Below the pieces are notes generated by a model that had not been told where the DNA came from, did not search any database, and saw nothing but the letters and a program-made list of their open reading frames with translations. Source: a bacterium (GTDB lineage: Bacteria > Actinomycetota > Humimicrobiia > Humimicrobiales > Humimicrobiaceae). From it: a stretch of 8,700 nt of DNA. Location of the stretch: contig JAUWQC010000032.1 in the NCBI GenBank assembly GCA_030611285.1, forward strand, positions 1-8,700, given 5' to 3'. Position 1 is the stretch's first letter. Each line of letters begins with the position of its first letter. Of this stretch, positions 1 through 5,593 are shown piece by piece. Both the position numbers and the translations under genes were made by a program.

Positions 1-2
1 TT

Positions 3-158
3 CAGGATTATATAGAAAAATTGGCAAAGGAGAAAAATGTTAGAATTATTGAAAACTATAATCTTGATAATGTGGTAAATGGGGTATTGGAATTAATATT
101 TCAAAGAGTAAAAGGTGAATTCAGTAAATTAGGATCTGAATATACAAAGGTCAATTAG
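3..158 (+). CDS. 3' end of a kinase-like gene, possibly 2-phosphoglycerate kinase family (partial, 5' end outside window)
   Basis: An open frame enters from the left edge and ends at TAG 156-158, giving 51 residues of a C-terminus. It reads as an amphipathic helix (DYIEKLAKEKNV), a short strand with IIENYNLD, and a second helix (VVNGVLELIFQRV). A helix followed by 'v.iIeNyNlD..v..vlelI' recalls the C-terminal end of P-loop kinases of the 2-phosphoglycerate kinase type, where the client NMP-kinase-like fold ends this way. The P-loop and catalytic residues lie outside the window, so this is recognition by similarity of a short tail only. Another nucleotide or small-molecule kinase is possible. 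Its stop codon interlocks with that of the convergent gene at 155-592, and no terminator separates them. That some gene ends here is fairly sure; the family is not. Confidence 0.5.
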   Translation, partial: QDYIEKLAKEKNVRIIENYNLDNVVNGVLELIFQRVKGEFSKLGSEYTKVN

Positions 159-592
159 ATTTTATCTGAGATGTAGAATTTTTTAGAAATTTTACTGTCT
201 CCATTTAAATAAACTCTTACGTTGTAGCTTCCGGAAGGATACATATCATTTTTTTTAACTAATGAAATTATAATCTTTCCTGAACCCTTTTGCTCCGGGT
301 TAACAATATTTTTCTGAATTATTTTGCAGGAACTATTTTCAATTTTTTCCCACTGGACTTTTATTTCATCTTCGATGGTAAGGTGCTTTACTTCTATTAT
401 AAGATAGATATCTAAATTCCGTCCATCAAAGTAGTAATTGTTGTTTTGCTTTAATTGATCAAAACTAGAGTTCCTATCAGAACTTAAGTAGATGTTTTCA
501 ATATCCGGCCTCTTTTTTATAACAGTTGTTATTGAAACTATTGTAAGAATTATGGTGCAGATAATTAAAATAATTATATTTATTTTCTTCAT
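155..592 (-). CDS. Hypothetical membrane-anchored or secreted protein
   Basis: This 145-residue protein is not recognised. Residues 1-27 are Met-Lys-Lys followed by a long Ile/Leu/Thr-rich hydrophobic stretch, so it is either a signal peptide or an N-terminal anchor; there is no lipobox cysteine. The remainder (about 30-145) is polar and strand-rich. It has a Trp-containing strand (VQWEKIE), a KGSGKIIISL segment and a terminal 'YPSGSYNVRVYLNGD..KKFYI' pattern. That last pattern is typical of extracellular Ig-like beta-sandwich modules, in which a final pair of strands carries 'G.Y.V.vylnG....F.v'. It most likely sits on the outer face of the membrane. The start ATG (complement of 590-592) has no good Shine-Dalgarno sequence. 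It is divergent from fmdB and convergent with the gene ending at 158. Function unknown. Confidence 0.7.
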   Translation of the reverse strand: MKKINIIILIICTIILTIVSITTVIKKRPDIENIYLSSDRNSSFDQLKQNNNYYFDGRNLDIYLIIEVKHLTIEDEIKVQWEKIENSSCKIIQKNIVNPEQKGSGKIIISLVKKNDMYPSGSYNVRVYLNGDSKISKKFYISDKI

Positions 593-631
593 CTAGTTGT
601 AAGAATGCGAGATTTAATAATTCTTTAGGTT

Positions 632-637
632 ATTATA
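632..637 (-). promoter_or_regulatory. Possible -10 element for the hypothetical gene at 155-592
   Basis: On the - strand the hexamer TATAAT occupies 637 down to 632, which would start transcription about 30 bases before the ATG at 592. No convincing -35 hexamer lies 16-18 bases upstream, and the region is so AT-rich that a chance match is likely. Confidence 0.3.
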
Positions 638-678
638 AAAGTTATTTTTAAAATTGACTATAAGTTACTTTAAAATAT

Positions 679-707
679 TTGACTAAAATCTTTAACTGAT
701 ATATATT
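679..707 (+). promoter_or_regulatory. Sigma-70-type promoter of fmdB
   Basis: TTGACT (679-684), a 17-bp spacer and TATATT (702-707) match the housekeeping consensus in sequence and spacing, and predict a start near 714. A strong ribosome binding site AAGGAGG (725-731) follows, 10 bases before the ATG at 742. A second TTGACT lies 25 bp upstream (654-659) in a similar AAAAT..TTGACTA context but has no correctly spaced -10. Confidence 0.6.
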
Positions 708-741
708 TTTTAAATGATTTTTTTAAGGAGGAAATAAATAT

Positions 742-1044
742 ATGCCTATATATAGCTATAAATGTGAAAAATGTGGGAGAATTTTTGATAAGTTTCAAAA
801 AGTTGGCGGTGACGACAATATAAAATGTATTTTTTGTGGTTCTAATACTAATAGATTATTTTACCCTGTGGGGATAATTTTTAAGGGATCTGGATTTTAT
901 ACTACAGATTATAAATCCAGGGCAGGAAATTTTAATAATAATACCAGTGTTTTAACAAATAAAGAAAAAGATAATAAAAAATCTAAAACCAATTCCCCGG
1001 GTAAAAAGGAAACCAGTGGTGTATCAGATAAAAAAAATAACTAA
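742..1044 (+). CDS. FmdB-family zinc-ribbon protein
   Basis: This 100-residue protein begins MPIYSYKCEKCG, the hallmark of the FmdB/CxxC_CXXC_SSSS zinc-ribbon family. Two CxxC knuckles (Cys8/Cys11 and Cys29/Cys32) should bind one zinc ion. They are followed by the family's hydrophobic strand and the segment GIIFKGSGFYTTDYKS (about 44-59). Residues 60-100 are a Lys/Asn/Ser-rich, probably disordered tail, as in many members. The family is named after a putative regulator of formamidase/amidase genes in Methylophilus, but for most members the role is unknown, so no specific function is claimed. The start is well supported by AAGGAGG 10 bases upstream and a good promoter, making this the best-equipped translation start in the window. 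It appears to be transcribed alone or as first gene ahead of the lipoprotein-like gene. Confidence 0.9.
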   Translation: MPIYSYKCEKCGRIFDKFQKVGGDDNIKCIFCGSNTNRLFYPVGIIFKGSGFYTTDYKSRAGNFNNNTSVLTNKEKDNKKSKTNSPGKKETSGVSDKKNN

Positions 1045-1100
1045 ATCTTAAGCATTATTGGTATAATAAAAGTCAAAGATTATATATAATGATTAAGATT
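1044..1100 (+). repeat. Long-armed inverted repeat after fmdB, possible terminator
   Basis: The arm AATCTTAAGCATTAT (1044-1058) is the reverse complement of 1086-1100 at 14 of 15 positions (the C at 1053 faces an A at 1092). The arms enclose a 27-base loop, and the second arm runs into TTTATT. It starts at the fmdB stop codon, so it could act as a weak, AT-rich rho-independent terminator. The long loop and low GC make this uncertain. The loop also contains the extended -10 element described separately. Confidence 0.4.
1059..1067 (+). promoter_or_regulatory. Extended -10 element before the lipoprotein-like gene
   Basis: TGGTATAAT (1059-1067) is a perfect extended -10 (TGnTATAAT). No -35 match lies at the right distance, which extended -10 promoters tolerate. 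Transcription would start near 1074, giving a leader of about 60 bases before the ATG at 1135. It lies between the arms of the inverted repeat at 1044-1100. Confidence 0.4.
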
Positions 1101-1134
1101 TTTATTAAATTTATATTATCAGGTTAGATTAAAT

Positions 1135-1686
1135 ATGAAGGTAAAAAAAATATATGTTACCTCTTTAATTATTTGTTTTTTACTGGTATCACTAGTTACC
1201 AGTTCATGTTTTATTTCTGATAACAGTCAGGAAAGTGAAATAACTCAAGTGTCCGAAACTGCAGAGGAAATTGATGGTGGCGCTGAAGATGTTTTAGAGG
1301 AAGAATTTAATGACCTTTTGGAGAATAAAGATTTTTTAGAAGTATTTAATAGCTTTTATTATCCGGATTCTGTGGTCAAAGAAGCAAAGCAAGTGGAAAA
1401 TGATGAAAATTTACTTTACATATTGTTAGAAGTAATGGAAGATTCTAAAAATGTAGAGGACTATTATAAGGATAAAAAGGTTCAGTCAATCTGGAGAAGA
1501 TATGCAATATTTGAAGAAAGACCGGAAAAAGTTGGAGAAGAATTTCTTGAATCGGAAAACGAAAATATCCCCATTTTTAAATTTACCTATTCCAGCGAAG
1601 GAAAAGATAAGGTTGTTAATGTCTTAATTAAAGGCCTGGAAGAGAACAGAACGCAAATAATGATTATTTACTGGAATCTGCAGTAA
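1135..1686 (+). CDS. Putative lipoprotein of unknown function
   Basis: This 183-residue protein has a signal-peptide-like N-terminus. Lysines at 2, 4 and 5 precede a hydrophobic core (about 8-22) and then VTSSC, with Cys25 as the likely lipidated residue. The position before the two serines is Thr rather than the usual Leu, so the lipobox is imperfect. Residues 26-60 are acidic and Glu-rich, as expected for a linker, followed by a probably globular, charged domain (60-183) ending in the strand-like stretch TQIMIIYWNLQ. I do not recognise the domain. It would face the outside of the cytoplasmic membrane, or the periplasm. The ribosome binding site is poor. Only 7 bases separate its stop from the xseA start, so the two are probably cotranscribed, though a functional link to exonuclease VII is not implied. 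Confidence 0.75.
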   Translation: MKVKKIYVTSLIICFLLVSLVTSSCFISDNSQESEITQVSETAEEIDGGAEDVLEEEFNDLLENKDFLEVFNSFYYPDSVVKEAKQVENDENLLYILLEVMEDSKNVEDYYKDKKVQSIWRRYAIFEERPEKVGEEFLESENENIPIFKFTYSSEGKDKVVNVLIKGLEENRTQIMIIYWNLQ

Positions 1687-1693
1687 ACAATAA

Positions 1694-2770
1694 ATGGAAG
1701 GTAGTAACCCCTTAAAATCAAAAGTCTACACTGTTAGTGAGCTTAATTTTGAAATAAGAAAAAATCTTGAATCAAACTACTCAGATATATGGTTAGAAGG
1801 AGAAGTAAGTAATTTCTATTTCCACGACAGGAAGCATATGTACTTTGATTTGAAGGATGAAAATTCCAAGATCAGGGTGGTTATGTTTCATAGTAATAAT
1901 AAAAATTTACTTTTTGACATAAAAGAAGGCCTGCATATTTTAATAAATGGTTATGTTTCTGTTTATGAAAAAAGGGGAGAATATCAGATAGTAGCTCTGG
2001 ATGCCAGGCCTGTAGGTAAAGGTTCTCTGATTTTAGCATTTGAACAATTAAAGGAAAAATTAGAAAAAAAAGGATATTTTGACCGTATACATAAAAAAAA
2101 TATTCCAATTCTTCCAAATAAAATAGGTATAGCAACCTCTGTCGGCGGTGCAGTAATAAGAGATATCATTTCAGTCCTGGAGCGTAGATTTAAAAATTTC
2201 CATCTTATAATAAGAGATGTTAATGTGCAGGGGATTACCTCAAGTGATGAAATTTGTAAGGCAATAGACGATCTGCGCCAGTATGGAGTAGATGTAATAA
2301 TATTAGCCAGAGGAGGAGGTTCACTGGAAGACCTGTGGGCATTTAATACTGAAAAACTGGCTGAAAAAATATTCGACTGTCCTGTGCCTTTAATTTCGGC
2401 AGTTGGACATGAAACAGATTATACTATTTCAGACTTCGTAGCAGATAAACGCGCTGCCACACCTTCGGTTGCTGGAGAGTTAGTCATATTAAATAAAACG
2501 GAAGCAGTAGAAAATTTAAAAGAAGCCAATAAAAAGATTAAAAATTTAGTTAAATCGAAGATGGCCATACTTAAAAAAGAGTTTAATTTTTTAACCAGTA
2601 GAAGAATTTTCATAAAACCGGAGACTATATTAAATAAATTTAACCAGGCTGCTGGTGAGTTCCGCATCAAATTAATAGAGAATATGAAAAAACTTATCGG
2701 AACGAGGGGAAAAATATTGTCTGACTATGGTCGTCTGATAGATGAGAAAAATATATTAAAAAGGATTTAA
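1694..2770 (+). CDS. xseA: Exodeoxyribonuclease VII large subunit, N-terminal and catalytic part (frame interrupted)
   Basis: Residues 1-358 of XseA, the large subunit of exonuclease VII, which with XseB degrades single-stranded DNA to short oligonucleotides. An N-terminal OB-fold (about 10-105, opening with VYTVSELN and WLEGEVSNF) precedes the catalytic domain. Visible family motifs are TSVGGAVIRDI (148-158), VQG (178-180), RGGGSLEDLWAFN (206-218), SAVGHETD (235-242) and DKRAATPS (251-258). The long helical region begins near 265. The frame then meets TAA at 2768-2770, inside that helical region. Three codons later the same frame resumes at ATG 2780 with the missing C-terminal domain. The intact family is about 400-460 residues, and joining the pieces gives 460. 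No Shine-Dalgarno is visible at the start; the ATG was chosen because the family's YTVSELN motif follows 11 residues in. Whether this piece is active alone is unknown. Confidence 0.9.
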   Translation: MEGSNPLKSKVYTVSELNFEIRKNLESNYSDIWLEGEVSNFYFHDRKHMYFDLKDENSKIRVVMFHSNNKNLLFDIKEGLHILINGYVSVYEKRGEYQIVALDARPVGKGSLILAFEQLKEKLEKKGYFDRIHKKNIPILPNKIGIATSVGGAVIRDIISVLERRFKNFHLIIRDVNVQGITSSDEICKAIDDLRQYGVDVIILARGGGSLEDLWAFNTEKLAEKIFDCPVPLISAVGHETDYTISDFVADKRAATPSVAGELVILNKTEAVENLKEANKKIKNLVKSKMAILKKEFNFLTSRRIFIKPETILNKFNQAAGEFRIKLIENMKKLIGTRGKILSDYGRLIDEKNILKRI

Positions 2771-2779
2771 ATTTATAAA

Positions 2780-3076
2780 ATGGCAATTAAGAATATGGAT
2801 ATTAGAATAATTTCAGATATAAAAAATTATCTTACTCTCAAAAAAAGTAGATTGAAGCTTATATTAGAGAACTTACAGGGGAAAAACCCTGTTGCTATAC
2901 TACAGCGTGGTTTTGCTATAATATATAAAGAGAAAGAGGATAAAAATATTAAAAGTATAGATGAGGTAAAAATTAATCAAAAGGTTAGAATAATGCTAAC
3001 GGATGGAATACTTAATGCAAGAATATTTAAGAAAATATATAAAAAATTAGAAATAGGATTTAAAAATGAAAATTGA
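2780..3076 (+). CDS. xseA: Exodeoxyribonuclease VII large subunit, C-terminal part (continues the xseA frame after an in-frame stop)
   Basis: These 98 residues are the C-terminal segment of XseA. They contain the end of the long helical region (1-33), the conserved NPVAILQRGFAIIY (36-49) and the closing small beta segment with VKINQKVRIMLTDG. The frame is the same as that of 1694-2770 and is separated from it only by TAA, ATT, TAT and AAA, so this is the tail of a broken gene and not an independent one. A weak AGGA at 2762-2765 lies 14 bases before the ATG, too far to be a good ribosome binding site. Reinitiation after the stop is conceivable. Family motifs are still intact, which suggests that the interruption is recent, that it is a sequence error, or that the product is still made in some way. 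Its 3' end overlaps xseB by 11 bases. Confidence 0.85.
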   Translation: MAIKNMDIRIISDIKNYLTLKKSRLKLILENLQGKNPVAILQRGFAIIYKEKEDKNIKSIDEVKINQKVRIMLTDGILNARIFKKIYKKLEIGFKNEN

Positions 3077-3308
3077 AAAAATGAGTTTTGAAGAGTCTAT
3101 TACAAAATTAGAAGAAATTGTTAAAAAACTTGAAGATGAAAATATATCCCTGGAAGAATCAATGGAAAAATTTGAAATGGGCATTAAACTTTCTTCTAAT
3201 TGTCTTAAAAGATTAAATGAAGCTGAGGGAAAGATAGAGGAGCTAACCAGATCTGAGGATGGAAAACTTGTTACCAGAGAACTGGATTTAGAAAAAGAAA
3301 ATAAATAA
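3066..3308 (+). CDS. xseB: Exodeoxyribonuclease VII small subunit
   Basis: This 80-residue protein is a typical XseB: an antiparallel helical hairpin that packs along the helical arm of XseA in the exonuclease VII complex in the cytoplasm. The family signature is clear: MSFEESITKLEEIVKKLEDE (6-25), ISLEESMEKFEMGIKL (27-42), then NCLKRLNEAEGKIEEL (45-60), with an acidic tail. ATG 3066 was chosen because AGGA (3055-3058) lies 7 bases upstream; ATG at 3081 would begin right at the conserved MSFEES and is the alternative. The gene overlaps the end of the xseA frame by 11 bases, which points to translational coupling. If xseA is truly broken, XseB would lack a normal partner, yet it shows no sign of decay. 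Confidence 0.93.
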   Translation: MKIEKMSFEESITKLEEIVKKLEDENISLEESMEKFEMGIKLSSNCLKRLNEAEGKIEELTRSEDGKLVTRELDLEKENK

Positions 3309-3378
3309 TTTTTTTTAAAATAAAATTTTTAGCTATTTATTAACTTATCAACATGTAATTTAGATATTATTTAGCTGG

Positions 3379-3432
3379 ACTATATATAGTGTAACATATA
3401 AATAAAATATAGAAGAAGTAACTATATATAGT
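3379..3432. repeat. Two identical 12-bp palindromes, 42 bp apart
   Basis: ACTATATATAGT occurs at 3379-3390 and again at 3421-3432. Each is its own reverse complement, and the second extends to a perfect 16-bp palindrome (3419-3434). The 42-bp offset is close to four helical turns, which would place both on one face of the DNA, as for paired operator sites. They lie 70-120 bp upstream of the mraZ promoter. AT-rich composition makes a chance origin possible. Confidence 0.5.
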
Positions 3433-3501
3433 TATATATTACTATTAAATAAATACTAAATTAAATAATCATAATTACCTCCATATCTTTTTAAATAATA
3501 G

Positions 3502-3530
3502 TTTACAAATTAAAAGTAATGTGGTATCTT
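3502..3530 (+). promoter_or_regulatory. Promoter of mraZ and the dcw operon
   Basis: TTTACA (3502-3507), a 17-bp spacer and TATCTT (3525-3530) form a sigma-70-type promoter with an extended TGn (3522-3524). Transcription would start near 3537, immediately before the MraZ-type boxes, the usual layout of an mra promoter. Confidence 0.6.
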
Positions 3531-3542
3531 ATTGTTGTAATG

Positions 3543-3567
3543 TGGGGGAAAGTGGAGGGAAAAGGGT
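3543..3567 (+). promoter_or_regulatory. MraZ-binding boxes (autoregulatory operator)
   Basis: TGGGG (3543-3547), TGGAG (3553-3557) and a weaker AGGGT (3563-3567) recur with an exact 10-bp period, separated by five bases each. This matches the known MraZ target, TGGGN repeats separated by five bases between the mra promoter and the mraZ start. The octameric or dodecameric MraZ ring contacts such repeats on one DNA face. MraZ made by the next gene would therefore repress its own operon. Confidence 0.7.
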
Positions 3568-3605
3568 ATAAATTCCTTTTAAATAAATAGAAAATGGAGT
3601 AAGAG

Positions 3606-4040
3606 ATGTTTTTAGGTGAGTATTACAGGACAATTGATAATAAAGGAAGAATTTTTATCCCTGCTAAATTCAGAGAAGATTTAATAAAAGGCGTAGTGGT
3701 ATCAAGGGCATATGATGAGATGTGCCTTTTTTTATATTCAAAAGAAAATTGGAATAAACTGGAAGATAAAATAAGGTCCAGCAAGGTTACTGAAAAAAAC
3801 ATTCAGAAGTTTTCCCGATGGTTTTTCTCTTCTGCCAGTGAAGAAGCAATGGATCAGCAGGGAAGAATTAAAATACCCCAAAAATTAATAGAATACGCCG
3901 GGCTTAAAAAAGAAATTGTTATGGTGGGTGTCTCAGAAAGGGCTGAAATATGGGCCAAGGAAATCTGGCCAAAATATTACGATCAGGTAGATTCTCAATT
4001 TACAGAAGACGAGAATGCTTTTGAAGAGTTACGGTTTTAA
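3606..4040 (+). CDS. mraZ: Transcriptional regulator MraZ
   Basis: This 144-residue protein has the normal length and double SpoVT-AbrB fold of MraZ. The first DNA-contacting half carries DNKGRIFIPAKFRE (11-24) and the second DQQGRIKIP (83-91), joined by a region with the conserved RWFFSSASE (71-79). The family tail VGVSERAEIWAKEIW is also present. MraZ forms a ring-shaped oligomer that binds repeated TGGGN boxes and represses the dcw operon it heads. Matching boxes lie in its own leader (3543-3567). GGAG (3596-3599), 7 to 10 bases before the ATG, supports the start. It is followed 12 bases later by rsmH, the standard order. Confidence 0.97.
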   Translation: MFLGEYYRTIDNKGRIFIPAKFREDLIKGVVVSRAYDEMCLFLYSKENWNKLEDKIRSSKVTEKNIQKFSRWFFSSASEEAMDQQGRIKIPQKLIEYAGLKKEIVMVGVSERAEIWAKEIWPKYYDQVDSQFTEDENAFEELRF

Positions 4041-4052
4041 AGAGTGTTATAA

Positions 4053-4994
4053 ATGAATTTAGAAGAAATTCATGTGTCGGTTCTTTTAAAGGAGGTTTTG
4101 TATTATTTAAATTTAAAGCAGGGCGATATCATTTTTGATGGAACACTTGGCGGTGCTGGTCATACTGTAGAAATCATTAAAGCAATTGCCCCCACAGGCA
4201 AAGTAATTGGAGTTGATCTTAATAGTCAGACTATAAGCACCGCCGCCAGTAGACTAAAAGATTTTTCTGGAAATGTAGTTTTGGTAAATGATAACTTTGC
4301 AAACATTAAAAAAATTTTAAAGAGAATAAATATAAAAAGTATAGATGGAATGTTGCTTGATCTCGGATTATCCTCTTTTCTGATTGAAAAATCAAGGAGG
4401 GGGTTTAGTTATCTAAAAAATGAAAAATTAGATATGAGATTCGGGAATGGTGATATAGGTGCATTTGATGTGGTAAATAAATATTCTCAAGGAAAATTAA
4501 CAGAGATTTTTTGGAAGTATGGAGAGGAAAGATGGTCTAAGTCAATTGCAAAAAATATAGTAAATCATAGAAAGAGCGGGGATATAAAAACTACCGGAGA
4601 ACTGGTGGAGATTATAAAGGATTCAATACCCCGAAAATTTAAATATCAAAGAAGAGGTCATCCGGCAAAAAGGATATTCCAGGCAATCCGGATGGAAGTA
4701 AACAAAGAATTAGATAATTTAAAAATGGCAATTGAAGATGGTTTTAAAATGTTAAGAAGTGGTGGAAGAATGGTGATAATATCCTATCATTCTCTGGAGG
4801 ACAGGATGGTAAAAAGCAGCTTTTTAGAATATGAGGGGAAATGTACCTGTCCTCCAGATTTTCCAGTATGTAAATGTGGTAGGAAAAAAAGAGCTGAGAT
4901 TATTACCAAAAAGGTAGTTAGACCTGGACTTGAAGAAATTAGCTCAAACCCGCGTTCAAAGAGCGCCAGGTTAAGAGTTTTGGAAAAATTGTAA
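4053..4994 (+). CDS. rsmH: 16S rRNA (cytosine-1402-N4)-methyltransferase
   Basis: This 313-residue RsmH (MraW) is of full family length. It uses S-adenosylmethionine to methylate N4 of C1402 in the decoding centre of 16S rRNA. Visible motifs are HVSVLLKEVL (7-16), the SAM-binding loop DGTLGGAGHT (29-38), the acidic D55 after strand two, LDLGLSS (102-108), RRGFSY (115-120), LDMRF (126-130), the substrate-side GHPAKRIFQAIRMEVNKEL (202-220), the catalytic-region SYHSLEDR (244-251) and C-terminal NPRSKSARLRV. A four-cysteine segment (Cys264, 266, 273, 275), seen in many homologues, is intact. The ribosome binding site is weak (AGAG at 4041-4044). Two internal purine-rich Shine-Dalgarno-like strings occur but would give truncated proteins. 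It is second in the dcw operon, 12 bases after mraZ. Confidence 0.97.
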   Translation: MNLEEIHVSVLLKEVLYYLNLKQGDIIFDGTLGGAGHTVEIIKAIAPTGKVIGVDLNSQTISTAASRLKDFSGNVVLVNDNFANIKKILKRINIKSIDGMLLDLGLSSFLIEKSRRGFSYLKNEKLDMRFGNGDIGAFDVVNKYSQGKLTEIFWKYGEERWSKSIAKNIVNHRKSGDIKTTGELVEIIKDSIPRKFKYQRRGHPAKRIFQAIRMEVNKELDNLKMAIEDGFKMLRSGGRMVIISYHSLEDRMVKSSFLEYEGKCTCPPDFPVCKCGRKKRAEIITKKVVRPGLEEISSNPRSKSARLRVLEKL

Positions 4995-5036
4995 ATTAGT
5001 ATTTCATTAAAAAAGTATTTACAAATATTGACTAAA

Positions 5037-5573
5037 ATGAACTTAAGATTAGCAGAAGAACAAAAAGTTTATAAAAGAAGATCTTACCCTCTCTTATATC
5101 TGGTAAAGAAACCGGATAGCGGAAAGGAAAAAGAAAATATAGTATACAGCAATAGTGGGCTGTTTTATATATTTATTATAGTTATACTTTTTACCTGTCT
5201 GGGTATCCTCTTAAATGCTGGACTTAAGATACAGAGTATAAATTATCAAAAAAGTATATATGAAATCAATGAAATGATTTCTTTAGAAGAAGAAAGGAGC
5301 GACCGCCTGCTGCTTAAAATATCAGAGCTAAAATCACCATCAAGAATTATTGAAGCTGCTAAAAATGATTTAAGCATGGATATGGCTGGTGATTTCAGGA
5401 TAGTGGAGATTTCAGATAGTGGGCTTGAGAATAACGAAAAGATATATAATTACATATCTAAAAATACAACTACTGTAGTTAAAAATTATGATAGTTTCCT
5501 GGGAACTATTTATTATATTCAGGATATAGTGCTGGTGGTATCAGAGAGTGTGTTGACATTTTTTATTCCCTAA
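5037..5573 (+). CDS. ftsL: FtsL/DivIC-like division protein with a long C-terminal extension
   Basis: This 178-residue protein has FtsL architecture: a basic cytoplasmic N-terminus (1-39), one membrane segment (about 42-62, GLFYIFIIVILFTCLGILLN), a Glu/Leu-rich coiled coil (65-98), then the conserved 'SPSRIIEAAKNDLSM' (100-114), which in FtsL/DivIC ends the coiled coil. Sequence identity in this family is low, so topology and position (between rsmH and ftsI) carry the call. FtsL acts at the septum with DivIC/FtsB and FtsQ and activates FtsW-FtsI. Unusually, about 64 residues follow the conserved motif, ending in a hydrophobic stretch (153-178); most FtsL proteins stop soon after it. ATG 5037 is preferred; an in-frame TTG at 5028 adds three residues. 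Neither has a Shine-Dalgarno sequence. Confidence 0.75.
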   Translation: MNLRLAEEQKVYKRRSYPLLYLVKKPDSGKEKENIVYSNSGLFYIFIIVILFTCLGILLNAGLKIQSINYQKSIYEINEMISLEEERSDRLLLKISELKSPSRIIEAAKNDLSMDMAGDFRIVEISDSGLENNEKIYNYISKNTTTVVKNYDSFLGTIYYIQDIVLVVSESVLTFFIP

Positions 5574-5580
5574 TTATTAT
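5553..5580 (+). promoter_or_regulatory. Candidate internal promoter for ftsI
   Basis: A perfect TTGACA (5553-5558), a 16-bp spacer and TATTAT (5575-5580) lie across the end of the ftsL-like gene. Transcription would begin about 5586-5588, only 6-8 bases before the ftsI ATG at 5594, giving a nearly leaderless mRNA. The ftsI start has no Shine-Dalgarno, which is consistent with this. Confidence 0.45.
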
Positions 5581-5593
5581 GTTTTTTTAAAAA

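Larger units (their letters stand above)
3309..3605. other. Gene-free region between xseB and mraZ, holding regulatory elements
   Basis: This stretch is very AT-rich. I see no RNA gene and no credible small ORF. No strong GC-rich terminator follows xseB; only T- and A-runs are present at 3309-3330. The middle holds two copies of a 12-bp palindrome (3379-3390 and 3421-3432). The right third holds the mraZ promoter (3502-3530), MraZ-type boxes (3543-3567) and the mraZ ribosome binding site (3596-3599). A short inverted repeat AAAAGG/CCTTTT (3560-3565 and 3575-3580) lies in the mraZ leader. Confidence 0.7.

Noticed and set aside
2768..2770. Recoding of the xseA stop as selenocysteine or pyrrolysine.
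   Set aside because: The codon is TAA, not TGA or TAG, and no special residue is expected at this helical position in XseA.
2875..2892. ACAGGG / CCCTGT hairpin with a 6-base loop downstream of the xseA stop.
   Set aside because: It encodes conserved family residues (QGKNPV) and is only 6 bp. It lies too far from the TAA to be a typical readthrough signal, so chance is the simplest reading.
3345..3353. TTATCAACA, one base away from the DnaA box TTATCCACA.
   Set aside because: It is a single imperfect copy in AT-rich DNA, with no cluster of boxes and no dnaA or dnaN nearby, so there is no support for an origin.
3471..3482. A GGAGGT string followed by ATG on the - strand, which looks like a translation start.
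   Set aside because: The frame is ATG ATT ATT TAA, only three residues, and no promoter or downstream gene on that strand supports a leader peptide.
4087..4100. Strong internal AAGGAGG in rsmH followed by an in-frame TTG.
   Set aside because: Starting there would remove the conserved HVSVLLKEV motif, and the bases are explained by the Lys-Glu-Val codons.
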